DNA of 64,000 bases, taken from assembly GCA_947561585.1 (NCBI GenBank), contig CANNZV010001479.1:62001-126000 (forward strand), given 5' to 3'. The notes beneath the pieces were generated by a model, which ran no database searches, was not told the origin of the DNA, and saw only the letters and a list, made by a program, of their open reading frames with translations. Each line of letters begins with the position of its first letter. Within the stretch, counting starts at the first letter, position 1. This DNA is from Caprella mutica. Taxonomy: Eukaryota; Arthropoda; Malacostraca; Amphipoda; Caprellidae. Positions 43,622-53,449 of the stretch are shown piece by piece. The position numbers and the translations under genes are program-made.

Positions 43622-44818
43622 CAGAGTGGCGCAAAAAAAAAAGGAAACCAAACCCATTTTCAAATCAGTTTATTTTACAAACTATAAAAGTTAGAAATTT
43701 TCTTATAACACAGGTTTATTTATATAGTTTTTACATCCTTCATGAAAATCTGTTAAACTTACGACTAAAATTAAACATTCTGCAGCGAATTGAAAATATA
43801 AATAAAAAGGGCTTGCGCGGGGACGAAAAACACAAAAAGACTTCAGAATAGGTATAATTTTGTTTCATATGGTGATAGAATTTTTTTTAAATGCTATTTT
43901 TCATTCAATTAACGTTTGGTTCATTGACTCTTTCATTCATAGAAATACTTCTTCATTACCAATCAAGATGTCTTCTCCAAAACGAGCATTTCTTTGCAGA
44001 AACCATCTTAAAAATTTAGACTGTGTGATAAATCAGTTCTAAGCGTTTGATCCTCACATGCATATTAAAAGGATGATACTTTAAATCGTGTCTAACAATT
44101 CGGTGAAATGTGTCTTTAGTGATGTCTAATTCATTCCTTCTGATTGGTATTCTTAGATTCTCAATAAATAGTTCATGAATAAGCTTAATGTTTTCATGCG
44201 TTCGTTCTGTTCACCAGCGACCAAAACGCTTTTTGTTCAAAGGTCTTCAGATTTTCTTCGGTTTTAAGCTTCTTAATATAAGTCAATATGGTTTTATAGT
44301 TGGTAAAAATCTTTCCTGAAAGATATGTTCTAAATGAGGTTGGACATGTTTAAAGCTTTCAATGTTTAAATAACTTGTCACAACAAAAACTCTGTTCCTA
44401 TGAAAACTGCATTTTGAGGATTTCGAATAGGAGATACAAATTAACGACGATCTGATTTTATTAAAGTTATCAATTTTATATCAAACATAAATTTTCATAT
44501 GATTAATAAGATTTTGATTGTCTTTTATTTGTTACAGAAAACAATATAATTTAATATTTTTACATCCATATATGATATAAAATGAATTATACCTATTGTG
44601 ATTTTTTTCTCTATATTTCACCCTGTGCAACCCTTTTCATTTACCTTTTTTAATTCGATGCTGGATGTTTAGTTTTCATCGTAACTCTTAATAGATTATT
44701 ACGATAGATGCAAAAAAAGTAAATGAATAAAACTGTGTTTTTAGAAAATTTCTAGGTTTGATAGTTTTTAAAAATAAACAAGTTTGAAAATGGGTTTCCT
44801 TTTTTTTGCTCTACCCTG
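43622..44818 (-). mobile_element. Mariner-type element, 1.2 kb
   Basis: TA-flanked (43620-43621, 44819-44820). The left end starts CAGAGTGGCGCAAAAAAAA; the right end (minus) starts CAGGGTAGAGCAAAAAAAA. Both continue GGAAACC and CCCATTTTCAAA. Length and ends are those of a full-length mariner. Confidence 0.85.
43880..44260 (-). pseudogene. Mariner transposase remnant
   Basis: Minus-strand frames give RRNELDITKDTFHRIVRHDLKY (shown in part: TFHRIVRHDLKYHPF), then a LNF..DGF segment and the region of IGDE in altered form, matching the helix-turn-helix to first catalytic Asp of insect mariner transposases. Many stops and frameshifts; the rest is unrecognisable. Confidence 0.65.
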
Positions 44819-45299
44819 TATTATTTAATAGTTTTTATTTTTGTCTTTCCATCGTCATAAAAGATTTGTTCTTGACAGTAATACCAGGATTAACTTTGAA
44901 GGAAATTAGCTCTCTGCATGCACAAGAAAGAGGGAATAATTGGTAAAGTTAAATAACCAAATCTAGATAAAACAACTATCAAACTAATTGAAAGAAATAT
45001 GTATAACAGCTTTTCTCGATATAACTTTATCTGGATTACTTTAAAACCGTATCCATTTATCTTGATTTAATAAGGCAGAAATTTCAATCAATGTTTAATC
45101 ATCTATACATACATTATCTTCTCTCTGATATACATTTTGTCTTGAAAGCTGTTTTCACCTGGTTCCCTTGGCTATTAGACGTTCAATCGTGTATAAGGAT
45201 TTTCTGTAAGTAAATAATATACATAATAAATACAATGTTCATTGATCAATCTGATGAAAAAATAATAAGAAGATCTTATTAATTCATTTAAAACTAGAT

Positions 45300-45625
45300 T
45301 ACATGCCCTCGGTAGAGCGCATACCTTCGCTGCCGCTTATCCGTTTGCTAACAAAATCTAACAAACTGGTGACTGGCTACCAATCGACCCACCAAGTTTC
45401 ATGCAATATGGTTCAATTATTTTTGAGTTATAAATGACCATGACCTTGACCTTTGACCAAGTCGCTCCCAAATTCTACCAGAAGAACAATAGACATTGAC
45501 CAATCGTTCCACTAAATTTCAGGCAATTTGGTCGAAAAGTTTTTCAGTTATGCGAATAACAAGATGATAAATAGATAAATATATAAATGCCGTCTATAAT
45601 ATAACCTTTCCGCATTATGCGAAGG
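45300..45625. repeat. Dispersed repeat family R1x, copy 1
   Basis: Shares blocks with 58570-59095: AGCGCATACCTTC at the start, CAAATTTCAGGCAATTTGG-type words, AAATGACC(.)TGACCTTGACC, TAACAAGATGATAAATA and a CCGCATT(.)TGC end. Contains two internal units about 115-120 bp apart (TGACCAATCGT block). The family is not assigned; the name R1x is only a label here. Confidence 0.75.
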
Positions 45626-45803
45626 TAAAAATTATGAATTACTCACAATCACTTCATGGTGTTCTCCATCATAGAGGGATGGACATGACACATAGTTATG
45701 ATCTTACTTCTTTGCAGGATTTACTTATGAAGTTTCACACAGCAACATCTGGCCACATATTAAAATTAATAAATTTGTTTATTCACTTTGGCATGGGATA
45801 TTA

Positions 45804-46070
45804 CAATAAAATTCCCGAGTTATGAAGTTCGTTATAAAGCACTTGAGTAATAAAGGACCTGAGTAATGAAATGCCTATGAGAAATGAAGTATTTTCTATG
45901 TTTAAATTATAGAAAACGATATACAGCATGAATTTCGTTCTAGTTATCTTTCAAAAACCACAGTTTTCTTTGAGATTTTAATCATAAAAAAACTATTCGT
46001 GTCCCTGAGAAATGAAGTGGCTCTGAGTTATGAGATAACCATTACTTCATAACTCAAGAATTTCACTGTA
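45804..46070. mobile_element. 267-bp Tigger-type MITE
   Basis: TA at 45802-45803 and 46071-46072. The left end starts CAATAAAATTCCCGAGTTAT; the right end (minus) starts CAGTGAAATTCTTGAGTTAT. The right half also resembles the end of the Tigger relic at 36.5-36.6 kb. ORF 45634-45825 runs across its left boundary and is not a gene. Confidence 0.82.
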
Positions 46071-46071
46071 T

Positions 46072-47237
46072 ATCTAACTAAAATTTAAATTAAAAGTTAT
46101 ATCAAAATAAAACATACAGCATTTATGTTAAAATTAAATTAATTAAATAATAAATACACTTAAAATTTTGAACCCAAAGCTAAATCAAATGAATGAAATA
46201 AGCAAATAGAGTTTACAGTCATTGACAAAAAGTAATAAATTAATACTGATCAATGGAAGTTTAGTCATGATACTCCACTAGAAGTATAAACACACATGAA
46301 TTCCATCAGCAACATCACTGCCACAAGAAACTACCCAAAACAAATGTTTTGTTCTCTATGAAGTCTAAATTGCTGTTGCTTATTGTACATATCTTGATCC
46401 ATTTTGGATGATTCTAATTTTTTTCAATCCAGGTGGATTGAAAAAAATTAGAATTGGAATTTCTTTAATTAAAAATGAATGAATTCACTAAGAATTCTAA
46501 ATATATTAAATATAGTATCTAAACTCAGTAATGCAAGCTTAATAATATTGTTCAAATCACTTTATCAACTGAAGAGTGAAGACGTTACCAAAAGTAATCA
46601 GAAATTAATACAGTAGCACCAAATTAACATCACTATTAGCAACATAGGAGAAAATTTAATATTTCTCACCCTCTGTCATTGGAGGAATCAAAATCCAGCA
46701 ATAGTTTCTAATAAATTGACTGATCCATCAACATTAGACATTTTCCCAATTTATTATTGTACCATTCGAAAATTAGTGGTAACGTAGGAATAGCCCGAAT
46801 GAATAGCTAAAAATCCAATGACTTTGCTAGAATATTATTTTCCAATTCTGAATTTAGTATCATACCTACTTCTTTTCTTAACTAACCGAGTCTGATAATG
46901 GTTAATCAACTGTCAAATTAATGAGGCATACTCTGAAGTATGACCAGACTGCGTCACTGACAATGCAGGTGCAGCGGGACCAGCCTGAACAGCCAAAACT
47001 GGCAAGGTCACTAAGTTTTTCCCACTGTTCGATCACTGTTCTCAGAAAAATATCTCATTAATATTTTGCGGTTTTTTTTTGCCCTCTGTTCTCAGCAAGA
47101 TACAAGGAGAAAACTAATTATTGTTCACACGAAAATGTTAAAAAAGTAAAATACCCAAATTATACAGGCTGGAAGCCTGGAAATATCAAATATGGAAGAT
47201 GGTATTTGGTAGCTACCAGTCTGCAAAGTGTGGCAAA
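46072..47237. other. AT-rich DNA, no gene recognised
   Basis: A near-duplicate pair of AAAAAAATTAGAATT words with intervening CCAGGTGG near 46415-46460 is a small hairpin. Nothing else. Confidence 0.5.
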
Positions 47238-47371
47238 TCTGTCTCCGAGATTTTATTTTGAGGACAGTTTGTCTCCAAAGATTTAAAAATCTGTCTCCAA
47301 AATGACCAGAATGCAGAATTCTGCAAAATGTCTCCAATAAGTACATCTAAACATAGGAATTAATTAGGAAA
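47238..47371. repeat. 135-bp direct repeat, unit 1
   Basis: GTCTCC words, TTTGTCTCCAAAGATTT, TCTCCAAAATG and ACATAGGAATTAATT. It matches unit 2 at 47592-47724. Confidence 0.8.
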
Positions 47372-47591
47372 GTGTATCCAAGATCTTACAAAGATATATT
47401 TTGCCTCAAAATACGTCTCCAAATATCTTTGGCGACATGGACACTCTTTGCAGACTGTGGTAGCTACCATAGCCATAAGTATATAGGTCCTAAGATATAG
47501 CTAAGTATCAGCTATACTATAATATGGCTAGGTTCCGTATTAGTTATATTATATATAGCTAGCTTAAGCCCAGTCTCCGAACCATGCACAA

Positions 47592-47724
47592 TCAGTCTCC
47601 AGTTTTTTAACTTCTTGGGGCAATTTGTCTCCAAAGATTTTCAAATTTCTCTCCAAAATGGCCAAAAAATCTCAAAATACTCTTCAATAATTATATGTAA
47701 ACATAGGAATTAATTGGAAAATTG
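47592..47724. repeat. 135-bp direct repeat, unit 2
   Basis: Same order of blocks as unit 1, diverged by about one fifth. The 220 bp between the units carries TAGCTATA-type words. Confidence 0.8.
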
Positions 47725-48285
47725 TCGCCGGATAATTCAGGAGACTAATTTCAGGGCCTCATTAGTCGCCGGATAAACTTCACAACTTCATGCATCTCTT
47801 GCACACCGGGCCTAAGCTAGGTATTAGCTATATAGCTTATAGATAACAAAGGGAATTAGATTCACTGAATCACCATTCATTTATAGTTTTAGCCCCTATC
47901 TTTGGCAAAAGAGATAATTTCTGTGCAACCAATTCATCAGCTTCTACAGTCTGGAATGATAATCTACAGTGGCCATTGCTAGGGAGTTATTCATAGTTAC
48001 CCAAGTTCTTTGATAGATTGACTTCTCTTTACAGGAAAAGCCTCTTTCTTTAGTTTATATCTTTAACCCTTTCACACCGAATGGGATAATATGTCCCACC
48101 AGAAAACTTTTTTTACTGAAAGGGCAAATACGTCCCGAAAAACGCTTTTGTACTGTCATATCTGTGTCCACCGGTATCATCAGAGTACGTCGGTTGACTG
48201 GTGAACAAACTTTGGTTTCTGCGCAGCTTCAGTGTAGCAGTTGGCACCGTGGAAGGAGGTTGTTGATGTGCGTTCTTGCAAACAT

Positions 48286-48655
48286 GTAAGTTTAATAGTA
48301 CTTGTGGACTATGTGAAATTGAATATCATGCTCAAGATTTATTGTTAACATTCATATAACATATTTCCTTCACTGGAATTTATGTATGAGTTCAATTTTA
48401 GAAACTAAGTGGATTTTAGAGATATTCAATTTTGTCGGGAATATATGTCCCACCAGTGTCATATTATTATGGTGTGTCCCATTTGTATATTCTCAACCAT
48501 CTGTCCCATTTGTGTTTTCATGATATTGGGACCAATTATCCCGCTTGTATTTTATTGATCAGAATGTGGACTATTTGTCCCACCAGTGTTACATTGTTTC
48601 ATATTGAATATGATGATTTTATCATAAATATATCATATGATGTTTTATATTACAG
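48286..48655 (+). other. Candidate 5' intron of the piggyBac B gene
   Basis: AACAT|GTAAGTTT donor at 48286 and TTTTATATTACAG acceptor ending at 48655, five bases before the preferred ATG at 48660. The ORF upstream of 48660 (from 48432) would then be intronic. Confidence 0.5.
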
Positions 48656-48659
48656 GGAA

Positions 48660-49124
48660 ATGAGAAAGAGGATTCTACGCTCTGATGGAGAGATTCATCA
48701 AACTTTAGAAGCCCTTGGGGATTTGTCTGGGTACTCAGACGATGAATCCCCGGTCGATGATAGTGACGGTGATGAAAATTTCATTGACGAAATCATTGAT
48801 GGAACTCCTCCACATGAGTTACCCGCTGACATTGTTCCACGCCAACAGGTGCGAAATGTTGTACCTGAAGAATATGAAGACAGTTCTGATGATGACTGTG
48901 TGCCTGACAATGTGGAACCTTCTGAATTTCAGTGGTTGGATGTCGCCGAAATTGATTGGTCTGTAGAACGGGAAAACTTTGAACCAAAATTTCAAGTACC
49001 TCAAGAAAAGAACGGTAGTCTTTTATGCTCCCTGAATAGATCAGCCTCACCTTTAGACTGTCTGAAGTCTATGCTTCCAAAAAGTTTGTTCATGTGGATT
49101 GCCCAAAACACTAATATAAGATAG
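48660..49124 (+). CDS. piggyBac B transposase, N-terminal part
   Basis: Start chosen at ATG 48660 (MRKRILRSDGE), because the earlier in-frame start at 48432 codes for subterminal repeat and AT-rich sequence and a good splice acceptor lies just before 48660. The product is acidic (DDESPVDDSDGDENF, EEYEDSSDDDC), as usual for the N-terminus of this family, and reaches MLPKSLFMWIAQNTNI, the block that precedes the DNA-binding and catalytic domain. A TAG at 49122-49124 ends it. The rest of the protein is in another frame starting at 49127. Confidence 0.82.
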   Translation: MRKRILRSDGEIHQTLEALGDLSGYSDDESPVDDSDGDENFIDEIIDGTPPHELPADIVPRQQVRNVVPEEYEDSSDDDCVPDNVEPSEFQWLDVAEIDWSVERENFEPKFQVPQEKNGSLLCSLNRSASPLDCLKSMLPKSLFMWIAQNTNIR

Positions 49125-49126
49125 AC

Positions 49127-50410
49127 ATGGCGAACAAAAGCTCAAATACCAAGCATAAATTGACAGATACTGGGGAAATAATGATAGTACTTGGCTGCAC
49201 AATTGTTATGGGCTACAACAAACTCCCGAATCTTCACTGCTATTGGAGTGGAAATAAGTCTATGCGAAATGAGTGCATTGCTAATGCAATATCAAGAGAC
49301 AGATTTTGCTTTCTGTTATCAAAGCTGTATTTTGCTGACCCAGAGAAACCTTCAGATGCACCCAAAACATATTATATTGATAATATGGTGAATTGTCTGA
49401 AACACACTTTCGCAACTTGTTATACAGAAAGTAGCTGCCAAAGTATTGATGAGAGTATGACTAAATTCAAAGATAGGTCTTCTCTCAAACAATATCAGCC
49501 AATGAAGCCCATCAAGAGAGGGATCAAAATCTGGCAGAGATGTTGCGCTCTAACTGGGTACACGTATGACTTTCAGATCTATTCAGGCAAAGATCCGCAA
49601 GGTGACAAACTAGTAGGCCTCGGGGAGCGTGTTGTGACAAAATTATGTTCAACCATTAGAAATAAAGAAGTGGTTGTGATTTTTGACCGGTTCTTCTCAT
49701 CAACCAAGCTCTTTGCTTCTTTGAACTTCGCTGCAGTTGGAACATACATAGCAACAAGAAGATTCACTGCACAATTCGATGCTAAGCTTAAAAAAAGAGG
49801 AGAATCGCAATCCAGGCAAAGTGACAAAGGAGTTATGGCTGTAAAGTGGTGTGACACAAAAGAAGTGCACGTGATGAGCAATTGTCATACACCTGAAGTC
49901 GGTAAAACCTTTCGCACAAATAAAGCTGGCGGCAAGACTGAAATAACATGTCCAGAAGCGATAGTTTTCTACAACAAGTATATGTTGGGAGTTGACCGAT
50001 CCGACCAAGCTGTTTCACTTTACAACTTTGAGAGAAAGTCGACCAAATGGTGGAAAAAAGTTTTTTTCAAGCTAATAAAAACCGCAATTGTCAATGCTTG
50101 GATCCTCTACCAACAGTTGAAAGCTAAAGATACTCCACAGCTACCATTTGTATTTGATGCAGCAGAAGAACTTATTACGGAAGGTATAAAATCAGCAACA
50201 GTCAAGCGAATCAGAAAGGCAGGTAGACCATCAAAACGGCGCAGATCGATTATAATGGAGAATGTTGGAGATCATCTCCCAGTCAGATGTAATACTAGGA
50301 GACGATGCTACAATTGCAGATTGAAGGGTAAAGAGAAGCGAACATTCCTCTCCTGTAGTTCCTGCCATGTTACTCTGTGTGATGCATGTTTTGCACCCTA
50401 TCATCAGTAG
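49127..50410 (+). CDS. piggyBac B transposase, catalytic part
   Basis: 427 codons without a stop. Cut-and-paste enzyme acting at TTAA sites in the nucleus. VLGCTIVMGYNKLPNLHCYW begins the conserved core. Catalytic residues: SCQSIDESMTKFKDR (Asp 1), EVVVIFDRFFSS (Asp 2), YNKYMLGVDRSDQ (Asp 3). The insertion/dimer region with KSTKWWKKVFFKL follows, then a basic stretch (RKAGRPSKRRRS) and the C-terminal Cys-rich ring CYNCRLKGKEKRTFLSCSSC. Length and domain order match functional piggyBac proteins. Only the frame step at about 49112-49126 separates it from the N-terminal part: a single indel, a sequencing error, or a recoding site. Confidence 0.93.
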   Translation: MANKSSNTKHKLTDTGEIMIVLGCTIVMGYNKLPNLHCYWSGNKSMRNECIANAISRDRFCFLLSKLYFADPEKPSDAPKTYYIDNMVNCLKHTFATCYTESSCQSIDESMTKFKDRSSLKQYQPMKPIKRGIKIWQRCCALTGYTYDFQIYSGKDPQGDKLVGLGERVVTKLCSTIRNKEVVVIFDRFFSSTKLFASLNFAAVGTYIATRRFTAQFDAKLKKRGESQSRQSDKGVMAVKWCDTKEVHVMSNCHTPEVGKTFRTNKAGGKTEITCPEAIVFYNKYMLGVDRSDQAVSLYNFERKSTKWWKKVFFKLIKTAIVNAWILYQQLKAKDTPQLPFVFDAAEELITEGIKSATVKRIRKAGRPSKRRRSIIMENVGDHLPVRCNTRRRCYNCRLKGKEKRTFLSCSSCHVTLCDACFAPYHQ

Positions 50411-51150
50411 GAAACAACCAAAAGAGGTGAAGTGTCACAAGATAACTCTATGAAAAGGAATTCAGTTAATAATTTCAATATCAGTTGACGTTATACGGTC
50501 TATTTTGTTCGATTTCATTGTTATTTTCCAAAAGTAGTTTATTCTTTCAAGTCATATAAAAAGTAGATTGCTTATATTTTATCATATTTACGGTAAAAGG
50601 AAGGCTGTAAAACAGTGTGATATACAGTATTATAATTCTACGTTTTGTTTGCATGTATAAGTTTTTGTTCATAGCTATATAATTTCATGAATATGTTATA
50701 TTTACAATGAAAGAGGTCTGTGATGTACCTAGTCTAGTTTTTTACATTATTAATTCACCCTAAGATTTTAGGATGAAATAAATATAAGTACAAGGAATTT
50801 ATTGCTTTTGTTCTTGAATAAAAAATACTTCTATTATAATTGTTTTTTATCCAAGGATATTTTTCATAATTATTATAATAGACAAAATAACAATCATAGA
50901 TTACTGGTGGGAAGGTATGTCCCAAATTTGTGACATACGTATCACAATTGGGACATATCTTCCCGGTGCGAAACACTGGTGGGACATATTTTCCCACGGG
51001 AAATACTGGTGGGACATAATGTCCCAGTGGAACTTCAATGTACTACATGGCCCAATTAGTCGAGAAAGAAGTATGTTTTCATATGAAATTGAAAAATCGG
51101 CTATAAATATGCCTATTTAGCAATTAAAAATAAAGGCGCGAAAGGGTTAA

Positions 51151-51620
51151 GGTGTGAGATAGGTACTAACTCATAAAATGAAACTTTTGAAAATAAATTG
51201 CATGTGAAGTGTGATATAATGTGACTTTACTTCACTTCAGCCCACTCTTCATAATGTTGAAGATTTTCATAGCAGTGTGTTGTCGTCTTGATTTAATTTC
51301 ACTATAAGTAATTGAACATTTCTTATATTTTATACGTAAATGAATTATAAAGAAGTAATAGATAGGTAACCCAACTGTTATAAATAAACACTTGGGGTGA
51401 TTTGCCACTCAAATTTTTGAGATTCTGTCGTCTGCTAACAACAACAACAAACCCCCATTTGATCCCCGTCCCTTTGCATACGTCATCGAGGCAACATGGG
51501 GGTAATATAATACATGGAGTGTCACAACTACAGTATGATAGTGATGTGTACTATCAAATGTTTACTTCACTGTTTTTTACTGTGGAATGAGTATACCTTA
51601 TTAAGTTGAATAATTGTCCT
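51151..51620. other. No gene recognised
   Basis: 51402-51590 (plus, 62 aa) is less AT-rich with no recognised domain. Confidence 0.4.
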
Positions 51621-51668
51621 TTTTTCGGCGAAAGTGTCATTCGGCGAAAGGCTCTAGAACCCATATAT
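51621..51668. repeat. TTTCGGCGAAAG boundary repeat, right
   Basis: The complement reads ATATATGGGT, CCTTTCGCCGAA, TGACACTTTCGCCGAAAA, matching the start of 42250-42357 in order. It closes a 9.4-kb interval. Confidence 0.85.
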
Positions 51669-51945
51669 TTGAACTATATCATTATTGTATTATAAAAAAT
51701 CATCGAGCATATTATAAATTGATCATCAATGACTATTATTAGGTCATGTTAAAATCATAAATCAATTAACGTATTACTGGACAATATTATGTTATTTATT
51801 ATTTCATCATAGAAGAATGTACACTATGTGTTTCCAAAGTTCAAATTGATAAGTTTTCTCTATATTAAAAGAAAAAATATTTGAATACTTTTATAGATTG
51901 TCATTTTTATGAATTTTGAACTAATTCTTCTCTGTCGGAACATAT

Positions 51946-52400
51946 AAAGATAACGGACCAGGACCCGTTATCTTTCCCAGGTAAAATTCAGGTCCATTAT
52001 ATTTACTAGCTTCATTTCTGGTCCATTAACTTTACTTAACAATCATAGACACCACATTAAAGGATTTAAGCAAAAAAAATCCATTTTCATACCACTCGTT
52101 CATCACACAACTTCAAAATGGATCACATTTTTTTTATCAATTCTTTCAATTAATAAAATATGAAAAGTAATGTATAATCATTAATATTATCATTTATTAG
52201 GTTTGTATATTTATAAAATACTGAAGCAAATAATTATTAAAACTAAAATATAGTTTTCTGGTCCGTTAACTTTACTAACTTTATTTCTGGTCCGTTATCT
52301 TTACTAGCTTAATTTCTGGTCTGTTATCTTTACCAGCTTCATTTATGGTTCGTTAATTTTACTTGGTCCTTTCTGGTCTGCTATCTTGACTTGCTCCTCT
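51946..52400. repeat. GGTCCGTTATCTTTACTAGC repeat cluster
   Basis: Begins with a hairpin, AAAGATAACGG (51946-51956) against CCGTTATCTTT (51965-51975), followed by scattered units of TTTCTGGTCC(G/A)TTA(T/A)CTTTACT. Five units in tandem lie at 52255-52395. About 230 bp of unrelated AT-rich DNA separates the two groups. Confidence 0.75.
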
Positions 52401-53212
52401 CTGTCTATAAATTCAACAAATTGATATATAAAATTTATTTATGACATACTGGAATATCATTGCAATTAAATTGAAATTATCCATTGAAATGTAAATTGAC
52501 ATAGCAAATACATTCGCAAAATGAAGAATCACATTGAAATTTTGTTCAAAGTAAGTATATATAATATAATATTCACATCAACTACTTCTCTTTTAATTGT
52601 CTATCCTTTTCACCAACATTTAATTATGTGTTGAAGTCCTCTATAAATTTCACCACTTATTCTCAGTAAAACAAACTGTGAAATAAAATCACCTTCTATT
52701 TCCAGTTGAAAGAAACGAAAGTAACCAGTGGAAGTTTCTTTGATCTATTCTCTTTTTTTAATTGGCATTTTTTAGATTTTATCAAAACCAAATGTACTGA
52801 TAGTGATGTTTGTCATATAACTTTATTTTAAACGGTGAGATACAATATTATTGAATCGAAATTGTAATAATTTATATAAAATTGCACGAAGAATAAAGAA
52901 TGTATATTGACTTACCATCAATACAATAAACTTCCTATTAACATATGAAATAAATAGATATGTAATGTAAATAATGCTTAATTTGCATCTCAAATTTACT
53001 CACATTATATCATTACAAACTACTCTTTCTTGTTTTTGAATGCAAATCAAAATGTAATTCACTTCTCCATTCCTTTCAGAAAATATGTAGTCGCCTTAAA
53101 AGTGAAATTAGACTTTCTTTGGTGTAGGCCGGAAGCCTAATTTGGTGTTTCACTTCTCTGAGTTATTTCGGCTGGTAATTTTTCTGCAACAGAAGCTGTT
53201 AAGTAATTTGCA
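52401..53212. other. AT-rich DNA, no gene recognised
   Basis: Stops in all frames. Confidence 0.5.
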
Positions 53213-53443
53213 TAAAGTGGTTGAAATGCACTATGAAATGTATGTATATGCAATGTATATACAATTATACATACATTTCATATTGCAGGTTAAATTATGT
53301 TGATATGTAGTATATACATATCAACATTAATTATTCATTTTATGTTCTATCATCAAATATCAATTCAATTTTCAATGATTGATAATTAAAGTACGCAGAT
53401 AATTTAAGTAAAGTGGTGCAAGCTGGGCATTTCAACCACTTTA
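53213..53443. repeat. 17-bp inverted repeat enclosing two hairpins
   Basis: TAAAGTGGTTGAAATGC (53213-53229) and its exact complement (53427-53443). Inside are ATGAAATGTATGTATA against TATACATACATTTCAT (about 53233-53282) and ATGTTGATATGTA against TACATATCAACAT (about 53297-53326). Confidence 0.85.
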
Positions 53444-53449
53444 TTAGTG

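Larger units (their letters stand above)
48067..51146 (+). mobile_element. piggyBac element B, 3.1 kb, well preserved
   Basis: TTAA at 48063-48066 and 51147-51150. The left end is CCCTTTCACACC and the right end (minus) CCCTTTCGCGCC. Subterminal regions on both sides carry inverted copies of ATGTCCCACCAG (left near 48092, 48448, 48567; right near 50906-51025, as CTGGTGGGACAT). The transposase is on the plus strand. AATAAA is at 50777-50782. Confidence 0.93.

Noticed and set aside
45634..45825. 63-aa plus ORF
   Set aside because: Crosses the left boundary of the Tigger MITE; no recognised motif.
48432..48659. N-terminal extension of the piggyBac B transposase
   Set aside because: The segment codes for subterminal TGTCCCACCAG repeats and lies upstream of a strong acceptor; the ATG at 48660 is preferred.
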